A DNA stretch of 64,000 bases from UBA2387 sp019454665 (lineage in GTDB: Bacteria; Armatimonadota; Fimbriimonadia; Fimbriimonadales; Fimbriimonadaceae), in contig BTVX01000002.1 of NCBI GenBank assembly GCA_045862995.1, positions 201,740-265,739 on the forward strand. Direction: 5' to 3'. Position 1 is the stretch's first letter. The number at the start of each line of letters is the position of its first letter. Of the stretch, positions 17,338 to 25,612 are shown piece by piece. Below the pieces are notes generated by a model. It saw only the letters and a program-made list of their open reading frames with translations. It made no database searches and was not told where the DNA came from. Position numbers and translations under genes: made by a program.

Positions 17338-17799
17338 GTGAGAGTCATCCATCCTCGAACCCCCGAACACTGGGACCACGCGCGACGCCTGATCTCGCTT
17401 TACGGCGAGGCGATCCGCGAGACTCCCTGTTTCGACGACCTGTCGGACGACCTGGCGGCGCTGCACCGACGCTACGGTGGCCGAGCGGGCAAGGCGTGGA
17501 TCGCTGCGCCGGGAAAGGAAGACTTCGCGGGCGTGGTCCTGCTGGACTTCCGCTCCGACCGCGCCCTTCTCAAGCGGCTGTATGTGGAGCCCAGGGCGAG
17601 AGGGACCGGCCTCGGGCGACGCCTGGTCCGTGCGGCCATCGGATGCTCACGGGACCTGCCCGTGGAACTGGAAACGCTCGATTCGATGGTGGAGGCGAGG
17701 GCGCTGTACGCGTCGGAGGGATTCGTCGAGACATCGGCGTGCGGCGGGGTCAGGACGATGCGGTTGGAGCCATCGCCGTCCCGTCTGACAAAAAAGTAA
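17338..17799 (+). CDS. GNAT family N-acetyltransferase
   Basis: A 153-residue acetyltransferase. The acetyl-CoA motif A is VEPRARGTGLGRRLV, preceded by the core strand AGVVLLDFRSDRALLKRLY. The C-terminal strand contains ARALYASEGFVET, typical of the amino-acid acetyltransferase subgroup. The substrate is unknown. It starts with GTG 19 bases after the sugar transferase stop, so it is probably in the same transcript. Confidence 0.87.
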   Translation: MRVIHPRTPEHWDHARRLISLYGEAIRETPCFDDLSDDLAALHRRYGGRAGKAWIAAPGKEDFAGVVLLDFRSDRALLKRLYVEPRARGTGLGRRLVRAAIGCSRDLPVELETLDSMVEARALYASEGFVETSACGGVRTMRLEPSPSRLTKK

Positions 17800-17807
17800 A
17801 AAAAGTC

Positions 17808-17836
17808 TTGCCAAATCGCAAGATGTGTGATATGAT
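17808..17836 (+). promoter_or_regulatory. Strong promoter TTGCCA-N17-TATGAT of the PEP-CTERM gene
   Basis: TTGCCA at 17808-17813 and TATGAT at 17831-17836 have the ideal 17-base spacing, inside an AT-rich patch. Transcription would start near 17843, giving a leader of about 78 bases that ends in the Shine-Dalgarno AAGGAGGA at about 17909-17916. Confidence 0.7.
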
Positions 17837-17920
17837 CATCTGCGTAAGGCGCACGGCCCGTTAGAGGCCAATCAAAAGCGCATACAACAGAGCCCCGCAA
17901 GAGGCTCGAAGGAGGACAGA

Positions 17921-18607
17921 ATGGTAAGAAACACACTGCTCTTGGCGGCGCTGGCCGTCACATCGGTAAGCTTTGCAGACGACTTCGGTGGCGGCACCGG
18001 CGGCGCGATTCCCGACGCCACCGTTGATCACGTCACCCCAGGCATCATCTCGTCCACGATCACCCCGACCACGGGCGGCATGACGGTCGTCAGCTTCAAC
18101 AGCGTCACCATTTTCGGCCTGAACCACACGTGGGGCGGCGACGTCCAGATCAGCTTGACCAACGGGTCGAACACGGTTAACCTCGTCCACCGCATCGGTT
18201 CGCTCAACACCGGCTTCAACAACTTCGGCGACAACTCGAACTACGGTTCGGACGGAACGACCGGCCTCACGGGCCGCGACTACACGTTCGTGAACTCGGG
18301 CGGCGGCGACTTGCTGGCTGCGTTTGTGGCCGCTGGCGCGACCGTTGGCGTGGCTGCTGGAACCTACAATCGCTCCGAGCACGCGTTCGCCACGGCTCCC
18401 GGCAACACGGGCCTCGACTTCACCGTCTTCAACGGCGCTGCCGCTGACACCGCTTGGACTCTTGAGGTTCGCGACTGGGCAGGTGGCGACACGGGCTCGT
18501 TCTCGGGCTGGTCGTTCAACGCCGACGTCGTCCCTGAGCCGGGCTCCATGGCTGCCCTCGTCATTGGACTGGGTGCCTTGGCTGCTCGACGCCGCAACCG
18601 CAAGTAA
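17921..18607 (+). CDS. PEP-CTERM surface protein with P-domain-like fold
   Basis: A 228-residue exported protein with a signal peptide ending near VSFA. The mature domain contains AWTLEVRDWAGGDTGSFSGW, which closely resembles the end of the proprotein-convertase P domain, a calcium-binding beta sandwich. The C-terminus is a PEP-CTERM sorting signal: VPEPGSM, a hydrophobic helix, then AARRRNRK. Such proteins are recognised by an exosortase and sent to the cell surface; no exosortase is in this window. A strong promoter, long leader, good Shine-Dalgarno and downstream terminator suggest abundant expression. Confidence 0.9.
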   Translation: MVRNTLLLAALAVTSVSFADDFGGGTGGAIPDATVDHVTPGIISSTITPTTGGMTVVSFNSVTIFGLNHTWGGDVQISLTNGSNTVNLVHRIGSLNTGFNNFGDNSNYGSDGTTGLTGRDYTFVNSGGGDLLAAFVAAGATVGVAAGTYNRSEHAFATAPGNTGLDFTVFNGAAADTAWTLEVRDWAGGDTGSFSGWSFNADVVPEPGSMAALVIGLGALAARRRNRK

Positions 18608-18626
18608 GCGGGCTGTTTCGGAGGAA

Positions 18627-18666
18627 CCCACGGTTAGGCCGCAAGGTTGGGCGGCCTAACCGTTGG
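18627..18666 (+). terminator. Hairpin terminator after PEP-CTERM gene
   Basis: A perfect 13-base-pair stem (ACGGTTAGGCCGC at 18630-18642 with its complement at 18651-18663) closes an 8-base loop. Flanking CCCA and TGGG extend it with one bulge. It lies 22 bases after the stop codon. The following T run is short (GTTTC), so it is a good hairpin with a weak U tract. Confidence 0.7.
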
Positions 18667-18828
18667 GATGTTTCATGCACACGGTTACGTGTGCCGATCA
18701 ATGGTTTTGCTCTCGCTGGCTAGGTGCTGGCTGGGCGATTGGTGAAGGGGGACTAAAGGAATGGGGGCGTCTCCAACGGGGCGCTGGGACCACGAAGTAC
18801 CTCCGCCGCGCCGCGCGCGTCTGATGAT
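18667..18828. other. Intergenic stretch with a second small hairpin
   Basis: About 160 bases between the terminator and the next gene. GCACACG at 18677-18683 and CGTGTGC at 18688-18694 form a perfect 7-pair hairpin with a 4-base loop, and a TTTT run follows near 18704. No clear promoter for the next gene is seen; GATGAT at 18823-18828, 6 bases before the second ATG, is a weak -10 candidate. Confidence 0.4.
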
Positions 18829-20613
18829 ATGCCGATGCGCACTCCATTGCTCGTCATCGCCGCCATTCTGACGACCTCGGTCGTCCAAGCCCAGATGTCC
18901 CTAGGTTGGACGACCCGGTCCAACGGCCCCGCCAACGGCAACGACACGGCGAGATCCGTTCTGGTGGCCCCCGATGGAGGCGCGATCGTGGGCGGCAGTT
19001 CGCAAGGCTCGGGAACGGGCCTCGACTTCTGGATCGTCCGCTACGGCCCCACCGGCACCGTCGCGTGGACCTATCGCTACAACGGCACGGGCAACGGCGA
19101 GGACCAGATCGTGGCGATGGGTGCGGACAACGCGGGCAACATCTATGCGGTCGGCCACTCGCTGGGCGCGTCCACAGGGTTCGACTTCGCCCTCGTGAAG
19201 CTGAACGCCTCGGGCGGCGAGCAGTGGGTTCGGCGCTACTCGGGGACGTCCACCGTCGGCGCGGACTTGCCCCGCGCCCTGCACGTCGAACCCGCGACCG
19301 GGGTTTGCATCGTCGCGGGTTCGGTCTCCACGCTGGGAAGCGACAACTTCGCCGTCATCAAAGTGCTGGCCAACGGTTCGCTGGCCTGGGACTTCCACTT
19401 CGACCGAGCGGGTCTGGCGGATTCCGCGGCGGCGGTCAAGACCGACGCGGCGGGCAACGTGTACGCCACCGGCTACTCGACCGCGTCAACGAGCAGGGAC
19501 ATGACGACCGTCAAACTCACCCCGGGCGGCGGGTTGGATCGGCTGGCGTACTACAACAACCCGTCCCTTTCGGCTGCCGACGAAGCGTTCGACCTCGTGG
19601 CCGACGACCAGGGCCGGGTCACGATCACGGGCTACTCGGCGCAAACGTCCATCCTCGAAGACATGATGACCATCCGCTACGACGCGTCGTTCAACACGGT
19701 TTGGTCCGCTCGCTACAACGGAGCGGGGGGCACCAACGACGCCGCCTACGGCATCGCGCGCGACCCGTACGGCAACGTGATCGTGGTCGGCGAATCCGTG
19801 GGCGTCAACTCGGGCTACGACTTGATAGCAGTTTCCTATGGGCCCACGGGCACCCAGCGCTACGTGTCCCGCTACAACGGTCCCGGCAATCGGGAGGACG
19901 TGGCGACCGCCGTCGCCTTCGATCCCGTCGGAAACGCGTTCGTCGCGGGATACTCGTTCGGTAGCGGCACGTTCCTCGACTTCGTCTTGGTCAAGTTCGA
20001 CGCCGCCTTGGCGCAGCAGTACGTGTTCCGGTACAACGGGCCGGTTTCGGCCGACGATGCGGCGACCTCGGTGGCTGTGGACCGCTTTGGAAGGGTGGCC
20101 GTCACGGGCTGGTCGAACGGATCGGGCAGCGCGCGCGACTTTGCCACGCAGATGTACGGCCAGTCGGCCCCGCTCGGCGGCACGGTCACATTGCAGGACT
20201 TCGCCGGCTCCCGCAACGGGCAACCGGTCACGGTTTCGGTGGGCCCGCTCGATCTCGCCGCGACGTGGTCCGGCGATGCCACGCTCGATGGAGCAGGGAA
20301 GTTCACCCGCTCGGTCCCCTACACGGGCTTGGTGGATGTTCGCGTCAAAGCCTCGCACTGGCTCGCCCTACGGGTTCCGGGCGTGGCGGTGCATCCCGTC
20401 AACGGTGCCGAGATCGTCGTCTCGCTGGTGAACGGCGACGTCAACGGCGACAACTCGATCAACGCGACGGACTTCCTCTTGCTGCGCGCCGCCTACGGCT
20501 CGACAGCCTCGTCGGCGAACTGGAACGCCAATGCCGACCTCGACGGGAACGGCTCGGTGAACCTGCAAGACTTCCTGATCCTGCGCAAGAACTTCGGGCG
20601 CACCGGCGACTGA
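18829..20613 (+). CDS. Secreted SBBP beta-propeller protein with C-terminal dockerin-like domain
   Basis: A 594-residue exported protein with a signal peptide ending near VVQA. About eight tandem repeats of some 50 residues fill positions 25-430. Each has a strand like W.xRYNGPGNxxD, followed by D.xGNxxVxGxS and a strand with D.xxVKx. These are SBBP-type (seven-bladed propeller-like) repeats. A linker beta domain follows at about 440-530. The last 60 residues carry two calcium-loop motifs (DVNGDNSINATDF and DLDGNGSVNLQDF), as in type I dockerins. No cohesin gene is nearby, so the dockerin may act in surface anchoring or calcium-dependent stability. A second ATG at 18835 is possible. Confidence 0.87.
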   Translation: MPMRTPLLVIAAILTTSVVQAQMSLGWTTRSNGPANGNDTARSVLVAPDGGAIVGGSSQGSGTGLDFWIVRYGPTGTVAWTYRYNGTGNGEDQIVAMGADNAGNIYAVGHSLGASTGFDFALVKLNASGGEQWVRRYSGTSTVGADLPRALHVEPATGVCIVAGSVSTLGSDNFAVIKVLANGSLAWDFHFDRAGLADSAAAVKTDAAGNVYATGYSTASTSRDMTTVKLTPGGGLDRLAYYNNPSLSAADEAFDLVADDQGRVTITGYSAQTSILEDMMTIRYDASFNTVWSARYNGAGGTNDAAYGIARDPYGNVIVVGESVGVNSGYDLIAVSYGPTGTQRYVSRYNGPGNREDVATAVAFDPVGNAFVAGYSFGSGTFLDFVLVKFDAALAQQYVFRYNGPVSADDAATSVAVDRFGRVAVTGWSNGSGSARDFATQMYGQSAPLGGTVTLQDFAGSRNGQPVTVSVGPLDLAATWSGDATLDGAGKFTRSVPYTGLVDVRVKASHWLALRVPGVAVHPVNGAEIVVSLVNGDVNGDNSINATDFLLLRAAYGSTASSANWNANADLDGNGSVNLQDFLILRKNFGRTGD

Positions 20614-20624
20614 CCCTCTGCTGG

Positions 20625-20630
20625 TACATT
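20625..20630 (+). promoter_or_regulatory. -10 box TACATT, leaderless-type
   Basis: TACATT ends 7 bases before the ATG at 20638, within the 24-base gap after the previous gene. No Shine-Dalgarno is present. Confidence 0.5.
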
Positions 20631-20637
20631 GGGGTCC

Positions 20638-21606
20638 ATGCACTATCGGAAGTTGGGACGCTTCGGCGTCCGCGTGAGCGAAGTGGCCGTTGGCGGCTGG
20701 CTGACCCACGGCCGTTCGATTCAGGACGAAACCACGGGACAGATCGTCCGGCGCGCCCTTGAGCTGGGCATCAACTTCTTCGACACCGCAGACGTGTACA
20801 ACGCCGGCGAGGCGGAGAAGTCGCTCGCGAAGGCGCTCGAAGGCGTGCGGCGCGACGACGTGTTCATCGCGACCAAGTGCTACTTCCCGATGTCCGACAA
20901 GCCGAACGACCGTGGCTTGAGCAAGAAACACATCTTCGAATCGGTGCACAACTCGCTGCGGCGGCTCAAGACGGACTATGTGGACCTCCACCAGTTCCAC
21001 CGGTTCGACCCCGAAGTGCAACTCGACGAATCGGTGCGGGCGATTGACGAACTCATCAAGCAGGGGAAAGTGCTCTATTGGGGCGTGAGCGAGTGGCCCG
21101 CGCACGAGATTTCGCGCGTCGCAGCGGTCGCTCGGGCGATGAACGCCAACCCGCCGGTCAGCAACCAGCCCAGCTACAGCATGCTCAACCGCCGGGTCGA
21201 GGACGGGGTGCTCGACGCCACGCGAGCCGAGGGCATGGGCAACGTCGTGTTCTCTCCGCTTGCGCAGGGCGTCCTTTCGGGCAAGTACCTGCCGGGCCAG
21301 CCGCCTCCCGCAGGCACGCGCGGCGCGGACGACAAGAGCAACATGTTCATGGGCGGCGTGCTTCGCGACGAAGTGCTGACCCGCGTGCAAGAGCTCAAGG
21401 CCTTCGCCGAGAACGAGCTCGGCGTCTCCGTGGCCGCCTTTGCCTTGGCCTGGTGCTTGCGCCGGCCCGAGGTCAGCAGCGTTATCATTGGGGCAACGAA
21501 GCCCGAACAAGTGGATGCCAACGCCCAAGCCGCCGGACTCGTGTTCAGCGACGACGTCTGGGCGAAGGCGGATTCCATCCTCGGCTTCGCCAAGTCCAAT
21601 GCCTAA
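20638..21606 (+). CDS. Aldo/keto reductase (Kv-beta/YghZ type)
   Basis: A 322-residue NADPH-dependent reductase with a TIM-barrel fold. The family start HYRKLGRFGVRVSEVAVGGW is clear. Catalytic residues are in place: Asp49 and Tyr54 in FFDTADVY, Lys80 in IATK and a polar residue at HQ118-119 in DLHQFH. The cofactor-phosphate region VIIGATKPEQV is typical of the AKR6 potassium-channel-beta-like group. The substrate is unknown. Its stop overlaps the next ATG by 8 bases, so it may be co-expressed with the ACT protein and aspartokinase. Confidence 0.92.
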   Translation: MHYRKLGRFGVRVSEVAVGGWLTHGRSIQDETTGQIVRRALELGINFFDTADVYNAGEAEKSLAKALEGVRRDDVFIATKCYFPMSDKPNDRGLSKKHIFESVHNSLRRLKTDYVDLHQFHRFDPEVQLDESVRAIDELIKQGKVLYWGVSEWPAHEISRVAAVARAMNANPPVSNQPSYSMLNRRVEDGVLDATRAEGMGNVVFSPLAQGVLSGKYLPGQPPPAGTRGADDKSNMFMGGVLRDEVLTRVQELKAFAENELGVSVAAFALAWCLRRPEVSSVIIGATKPEQVDANAQAAGLVFSDDVWAKADSILGFAKSNA

Positions 21607-22072
21607 GCAGACTGTTTTCGAAAGCAAGCGAGGGGTCAGTCGCGTCGAAGTGCGCGAGGGCTACTCGCAGGTCCTCTTCAGCGGGTTGCCCGAGCCGCTC
21701 GTCGCAAGCCGTGTGGCCGTTCTCGAGGTCATCGCCCAGGCGGGCGTCAGCATTGATTTCCTCAAGTTGACGCAATCCGGCCTGTCGTTCTTGGTTCCCG
21801 AAGCCAAGTCCGAGCAGGTCGAGGCGGCCATCCGCTCCATCGGGTACCGGTACGAGGTGCTCCAGCATCGCGCCATCGTGCTGGCCCACGCCGTGAACAT
21901 GAGGGACGAGGAGGGGCTGATCGCGCGCATCGTGGGCACGGCCATCCGGTGCGGGGTGCAGATCGACCACATCGGCGACATGCACGACCGCGTGCTCATG
22001 GTGGTTTCGGACTTCGACGTGCCGCGATTGCAGGAAGCCATCGCCCCGATCGCCGCAGGAGGCCGACCGTGA
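21599..22072 (+). CDS. ACT-domain protein coupled to aspartokinase
   Basis: A 157-residue soluble protein made of what look like two ACT domains, at about 15-75 and 83-150. Clues are strand-helix patterns such as VAVLEVIAQAGVSIDFLKL and LIARIVGTAIRCGVQIDHIGD. ACT domains bind amino acids and regulate biosynthetic enzymes. The gene overlaps the reductase stop by 8 bases and the aspartokinase start by 4 (GTGA). That placement suggests a role in feedback control of aspartokinase as a separate regulatory subunit. That role is inferred from context. Confidence 0.8.
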   Translation: MPKQTVFESKRGVSRVEVREGYSQVLFSGLPEPLVASRVAVLEVIAQAGVSIDFLKLTQSGLSFLVPEAKSEQVEAAIRSIGYRYEVLQHRAIVLAHAVNMRDEEGLIARIVGTAIRCGVQIDHIGDMHDRVLMVVSDFDVPRLQEAIAPIAAGGRP

Positions 22073-23415
22073 GGATCAAGGTGATGAAGTTCGGCGGCAC
22101 GAGCGTGGCCACCCCCGAGGCCCGCAATTCGGCGGCGCTTCGCGTGATCTCGGCCAAAGAGCAGGGCTTCAGCCCGGTCGTCGTGGTCAGCGCGATCGGT
22201 CGGCGCGGCGCGCCCTACGCCACCGACACCCTGATCAATGCCCTCGCCGAAGTGGACCCGCCCACCGCGCCACGCCCCCGCGAACTCGACTTGCTCATGT
22301 CGTGCGGGGAGGTGCTCTCGGCGGTCCTGTTCGCGCATCTGCTCAAGTCGCTCGGTCACCCGTCCTCGGCGATGACGGGCGTGCAGGCAGGCATTCACAC
22401 CGACGGCAACTACGGCAACGCCCGCGTCACCCAGGTCGAACCGGCCGGCATCCTTCGATTCCTGGGGCAGGGCGACATCCCGGTCGTGTGTGGCTTCCAG
22501 GGCGTGTGCGCCTCGCCCGAGGGATGGTTGAGCGAGATCACCACGCTCGGGCGCGGCGGCAGCGACACCACGGGTTCGGCACTCGGCGCGGCGCTGGGCG
22601 CGGAAGCGGTCGAGGTGTTCACCGATGTGGACGGCGTCAAATCCGCCGACCCCGACTTCGTGCCTCACGCTCCGACGCTGCGCACGGTGACCTACGACGA
22701 GGTGGCCGAGATCGCCCACCTTGGCGCGAAGGTGCTGCACCCCCGAGCGGCCGAGATCGCGATGAACAACGGCATCCCCCTGTGGGTGAAGAACACGTTT
22801 TCCGACGACCCGGGCACGCGCATCGTGCCGCGAAGCGATTACCCCGGCAAGCGGGTGACGGGCGTCACGCACACGGGCAAGCTGGTGTACCTGCAGTTCA
22901 ACTTCGAATCCTCGGAGGCCAGCCACGTCCGCGAACTCCAGTCGGTCGTCTACGAGATGCTGGAGCGGTACGGAATCAACCTGTTCATGATCAATGTGAG
23001 CCCGACCGGACTCGGATTCGGCGTGCCCCGCTCGCAATACGAAGTGGTGATGGACCTCATGGACGGGCTCGTGCTCCCGCTCGACGGCGGACGCCCGGTG
23101 ATCTACCTGTTCCAGATCGGCCCGGCGACGAAGGAAGTCGAGACCCAAGAGCGGTTGCTGCGCCCCCTGGGCGAACAGCGGCGCATCGTGGCCGAGGTCA
23201 CCGAGGGTTGCACGATGGTCTCGGTGATCGGTCACGAAGTGCTGCAGCAGCCGGGCATCTTCCTACGGACCCTGCGCACGCTGCACGAGGCGAAGGTGCC
23301 CGTGCTCCAAACCTCGGACAGCGACCTCTCGGTGAGTTGCCTTGTCCCCGAGGCGGATATGGAGCGCGCCGTCCGCACGCTGCACGACGCGTTCGCGGGT
23401 GCCGTCGCGCCGTAG
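22069..23415 (+). CDS. lysC: Aspartate kinase
   Basis: A 448-residue enzyme making aspartyl-phosphate, the first step towards lysine, threonine and methionine. The kinase domain shows VMKFGGTSVATPEA, GRGGSDTTGSALGAALGAE and VFTDVDGVKSADPD. The C-terminal third has two ACT domains, seen in VSVIGHEVLQQPGIFLRTLRTLHEAKVPVLQTS. The GTG start overlaps the stop of the ACT-only gene; a later in-frame ATG (MKFGG) would remove the first strand. It ends where repeat array R1 begins, with no clear terminator other than the R1 hairpins. Confidence 0.93.
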   Translation: MRIKVMKFGGTSVATPEARNSAALRVISAKEQGFSPVVVVSAIGRRGAPYATDTLINALAEVDPPTAPRPRELDLLMSCGEVLSAVLFAHLLKSLGHPSSAMTGVQAGIHTDGNYGNARVTQVEPAGILRFLGQGDIPVVCGFQGVCASPEGWLSEITTLGRGGSDTTGSALGAALGAEAVEVFTDVDGVKSADPDFVPHAPTLRTVTYDEVAEIAHLGAKVLHPRAAEIAMNNGIPLWVKNTFSDDPGTRIVPRSDYPGKRVTGVTHTGKLVYLQFNFESSEASHVRELQSVVYEMLERYGINLFMINVSPTGLGFGVPRSQYEVVMDLMDGLVLPLDGGRPVIYLFQIGPATKEVETQERLLRPLGEQRRIVAEVTEGCTMVSVIGHEVLQQPGIFLRTLRTLHEAKVPVLQTSDSDLSVSCLVPEADMERAVRTLHDAFAGAVAP

Positions 23416-23476
23416 CTCCTCGGGAGTGGGAACGAGGAAGAAGGAGTGACCGGACTCCCAAGAACCGACCCCGCGT

Positions 23477-23516
23477 CCCCTCCCGAAGATCGGGAGGGGA
23501 TTGATGGGAGGGTTGA
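23477..23516 (+). repeat. Repeat module B, copy 1
   Basis: A hairpin (CCCCTCCCG, 5-base loop AAGAT, CGGGAGGGG) is followed by ATTGATGGGAGGGTTGA. Other copies lie at 31279-31315 (inverted) and 42831-42870. Confidence 0.8.
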
Positions 23517-23740
23517 ACAATGCCAAACTAGCTCGGCGGCGTCTCCTTCGAGACTTCGGCCCTGGAGTCGCGGGCGGTTGATGGGTGACGGATTGCGCGG
23601 GCCGAACCTCAGGGTGACCCGGGGTGGGTCGCACTTGGTCCCACTTCGGTGGGCGGCGTAAGACTTAGGGCGCGGCGAGAGGCGTGACTCTGGGAATCAG
23701 GCCTCAAGCCATGCGTCCGGAAGTCGACGCGAGTCACTCT

Positions 23741-23790
23741 GTCCGCTTCGACACCTTGGGCGACTCCGTCGCCCAAGGGCTCAGCGTGAC
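23741..23790 (+). repeat. Repeat module D, copy 1
   Basis: A 50-base unit differing at one position from 43038-43087. Its core is a perfect 11-pair hairpin (CCTTGGGCGAC, loop TCC, GTCGCCCAAGG); the single difference is in the loop. It begins GTCCGCTTCGACA and ends GCTCAGCGTGAC. Confidence 0.85.
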
Positions 23791-23889
23791 GGGTGCCACG
23801 ATGTTCCCGACCCCATGCTTGTTCCATCGCGACGAAGCTCTCGCAGGGTTGGGACTCGTGATCGGAAGCCGTCTTTGACGCGGCAAGGG

Positions 23890-23951
23890 CACGGTCTGCC
23901 GGGCAGATACGCCCCTCAGAAGGCAACGGGAGCGGGCCCGGACAGACCGTG
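23890..23951 (+). repeat. Covarying hairpin module C, copy 1
   Basis: The left arm CACGGTCTG CCGGGC pairs with the right arm GCCCGG A CAGACCGTG, giving about 15 pairs with a one-base bulge around a 33-base interior. The conserved tail GTGGCACCCC follows. Four copies are known in this window. Confidence 0.8.
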
Positions 23952-24262
23952 GCACCCCGGATCGAGGAGGTTGGCTGGCTCCCTGGTCACGATCCCCCGC
24001 GTTCGCCTTCGAGACTTCGGTCCGGGGGGTTGGGGGCCGTGGCAACGTGCTGGATTGCGCGGGCCGAACCTGAGGGTGACCCGGGTTTGGCGACAAGCCC
24101 ACGGTCTGCCCGCCCAGGTGCTCGGTCACCGTTTGGCAGATGGTCGGCCCGCATCCGCTAGGCCGAATGCAGGAGGCGCTTCCGATAGGGCGAACGTCTC
24201 TGTGAGTAGAGCCGCTCGCCCGACGCGCGCGTCGGACATGCAGGTTCGCTTGGAAGCGGAAC

Positions 24263-25612
24263 ATGACCGAAGCCTTGCCTTGGCTCCTCCTCGTCGCTGC
24301 GCTCGTCGCCATACCTTTGGCACGCCCCAAAGAGCCCACTTCACCCGCCAAACCCCTCTCTCTGGTTGGTCCGGTCGTCTTCGGATTGTTGGCGCTTGCC
24401 CTTGCCTTTGGGGCCGGGGCGTCGGAAGTGGTCCGCAACGCGGCCCTCGCCTTTGCCCTCGCCGTGGTGGTCGCGCGCGGTTTGGCCCTCGCGCCCGCTT
24501 CGCTGGCGCTCGGTGGCAACCAGGCGTTCGCCTACGGCATCGGTGGAGCGCTGGTGGCGCTCGGCGGACTCTGGGCCGACGGAGGTCCCTTTGTGGCGGT
24601 GGGCTTGGCAGCGGGTCTGGCGCTCGGCGCGGCCCGGGGGTGGACGTGGCTCGACTTGGGCGGTGCGAGCGTGGCGCTGGTCAACGGGCTCGGCGCGAAG
24701 TCGGAGATCGGCGCGGCCTCCAGCCTCGGCACGGCCTTGGCTTTCGCCATCGTGCTCGCCTGGGTGCTTCGCTCGCTGCTGGCCGGACGAGGGCAGTCGT
24801 GGTTGCCGGGAGTCGCCGGCGCGGCGTTGGCTGTTGCGGGCGCTTGCTTGGCGGCGAACCAATACGTGACCATCGCCGATGGCCTGTTGCTGGTGGCCGT
24901 TGCCGTGGTGTGCGCGGTCGTGGCCCGCGCCGCTTCGTTGGGTTCGGCGAGTTCGTTCGCGTCCATTTTGTGCGCCGTCGTGTGGCTTGCGGGCGCGAGC
25001 ATCGCGTTCGGCTTGGCGCGCGGCCTCGGTATGTCGGTGCTGTTCGTGGTGGGCTTGGCGCTCAGCGGTCTGTTGGGCGAGACGCGGCGATTGGCCGCGA
25101 TGGGACCTCTGGGCGGCTTGGTCGTCTACCGTCTGTTCCGCGAACACTTCACCGAGGCCAGTCGCTCGCTCGACATCGGCCAACACTACGCCATCGTCGG
25201 GCTGGTGGCGGCCATGCTCGTCCCGCTGGCCGTGGCGCAGTGGCGGGCGATGGCGAAGGGCCACGAGACCCCGCAAGCCGCTCTCGGCGAAGGCGCGTTG
25301 CTCGGTTTGAGCATGGCTTCCCTGGCCACGGGCATCGTCCTCCTGGCCGCGAAGGGCGCGGTCGGCATGCTGGTCGGCTTCGGCATCGCCCCCATTGCGG
25401 CGATGCTGTCCGATCAGGAGCCTGAAGAGACCCACTCGCTCGCCCTCGGTTGGGGCCTGCTGGCCTTGCCGACGTTCGCCGCCCTCGACGCCATGCTCGA
25501 CCTCTCGCGCGACGACAAGGTCCAGTTCCTCGTCAAGGCCTCGGTCGCGTTGATCGCCCTCGCCATCGCTTTGACCTTCCTTTCGCCCAAGAACACCCAA
25601 GAGACTCCATGA
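24263..25612 (+). CDS. Polytopic membrane protein, unknown family
   Basis: A 449-residue protein made almost entirely of Ala/Leu/Val/Gly-rich hydrophobic helices, about 12 by eye. Short loops include ARPKEPTSPAKP near residue 20, GETRRLAAMG in the middle, RLFREHFTEASRSLDIGQHY after it and a cytoplasmic-looking DQEPEETHS near residue 395. No transporter motif is recognised. A GGAAG sequence 7 bases before the ATG may act as ribosome binding site. Its stop overlaps the alpha-2-macroglobulin ATG (ATGA), so it is the first gene of a three-gene operon with a surface-defence protein and a VanW protein. Confidence 0.8.
   Translation: MTEALPWLLLVAALVAIPLARPKEPTSPAKPLSLVGPVVFGLLALALAFGAGASEVVRNAALAFALAVVVARGLALAPASLALGGNQAFAYGIGGALVALGGLWADGGPFVAVGLAAGLALGAARGWTWLDLGGASVALVNGLGAKSEIGAASSLGTALAFAIVLAWVLRSLLAGRGQSWLPGVAGAALAVAGACLAANQYVTIADGLLLVAVAVVCAVVARAASLGSASSFASILCAVVWLAGASIAFGLARGLGMSVLFVVGLALSGLLGETRRLAAMGPLGGLVVYRLFREHFTEASRSLDIGQHYAIVGLVAAMLVPLAVAQWRAMAKGHETPQAALGEGALLGLSMASLATGIVLLAAKGAVGMLVGFGIAPIAAMLSDQEPEETHSLALGWGLLALPTFAALDAMLDLSRDDKVQFLVKASVALIALAIALTFLSPKNTQETP

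Larger units (their letters stand above)
23546..24085 (+). repeat. Direct repeat pair of about 80 bases (module E)
   Basis: Copies at 23546-23623 and 24006-24085 share CCTTCGAGACTTCGG at the start and GGATTGCGCGGGCCGAACCT then AGGGTGACCCGGG at the end, with a diverged middle. Confidence 0.75.
23416..24262. repeat. Composite intergenic repeat array R1
   Basis: An 847-base gene-free stretch between lysC and the next operon. It contains hairpin module B (23477-23516), two diverged copies of an 80-base unit (23546-23623 and 24006-24085), module D (23741-23790) and module C (23890-23951), with a partial C arm near 24100. The same modules recur in arrays R2 and R3. No protein-coding frame here shows a recognisable product. 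Confidence 0.8.

Noticed and set aside
23416..24262. CRISPR array
   Set aside because: Repeats in R1-R3 are irregularly spaced, occur in both orientations and are hairpin modules of different types; no cas gene is present.
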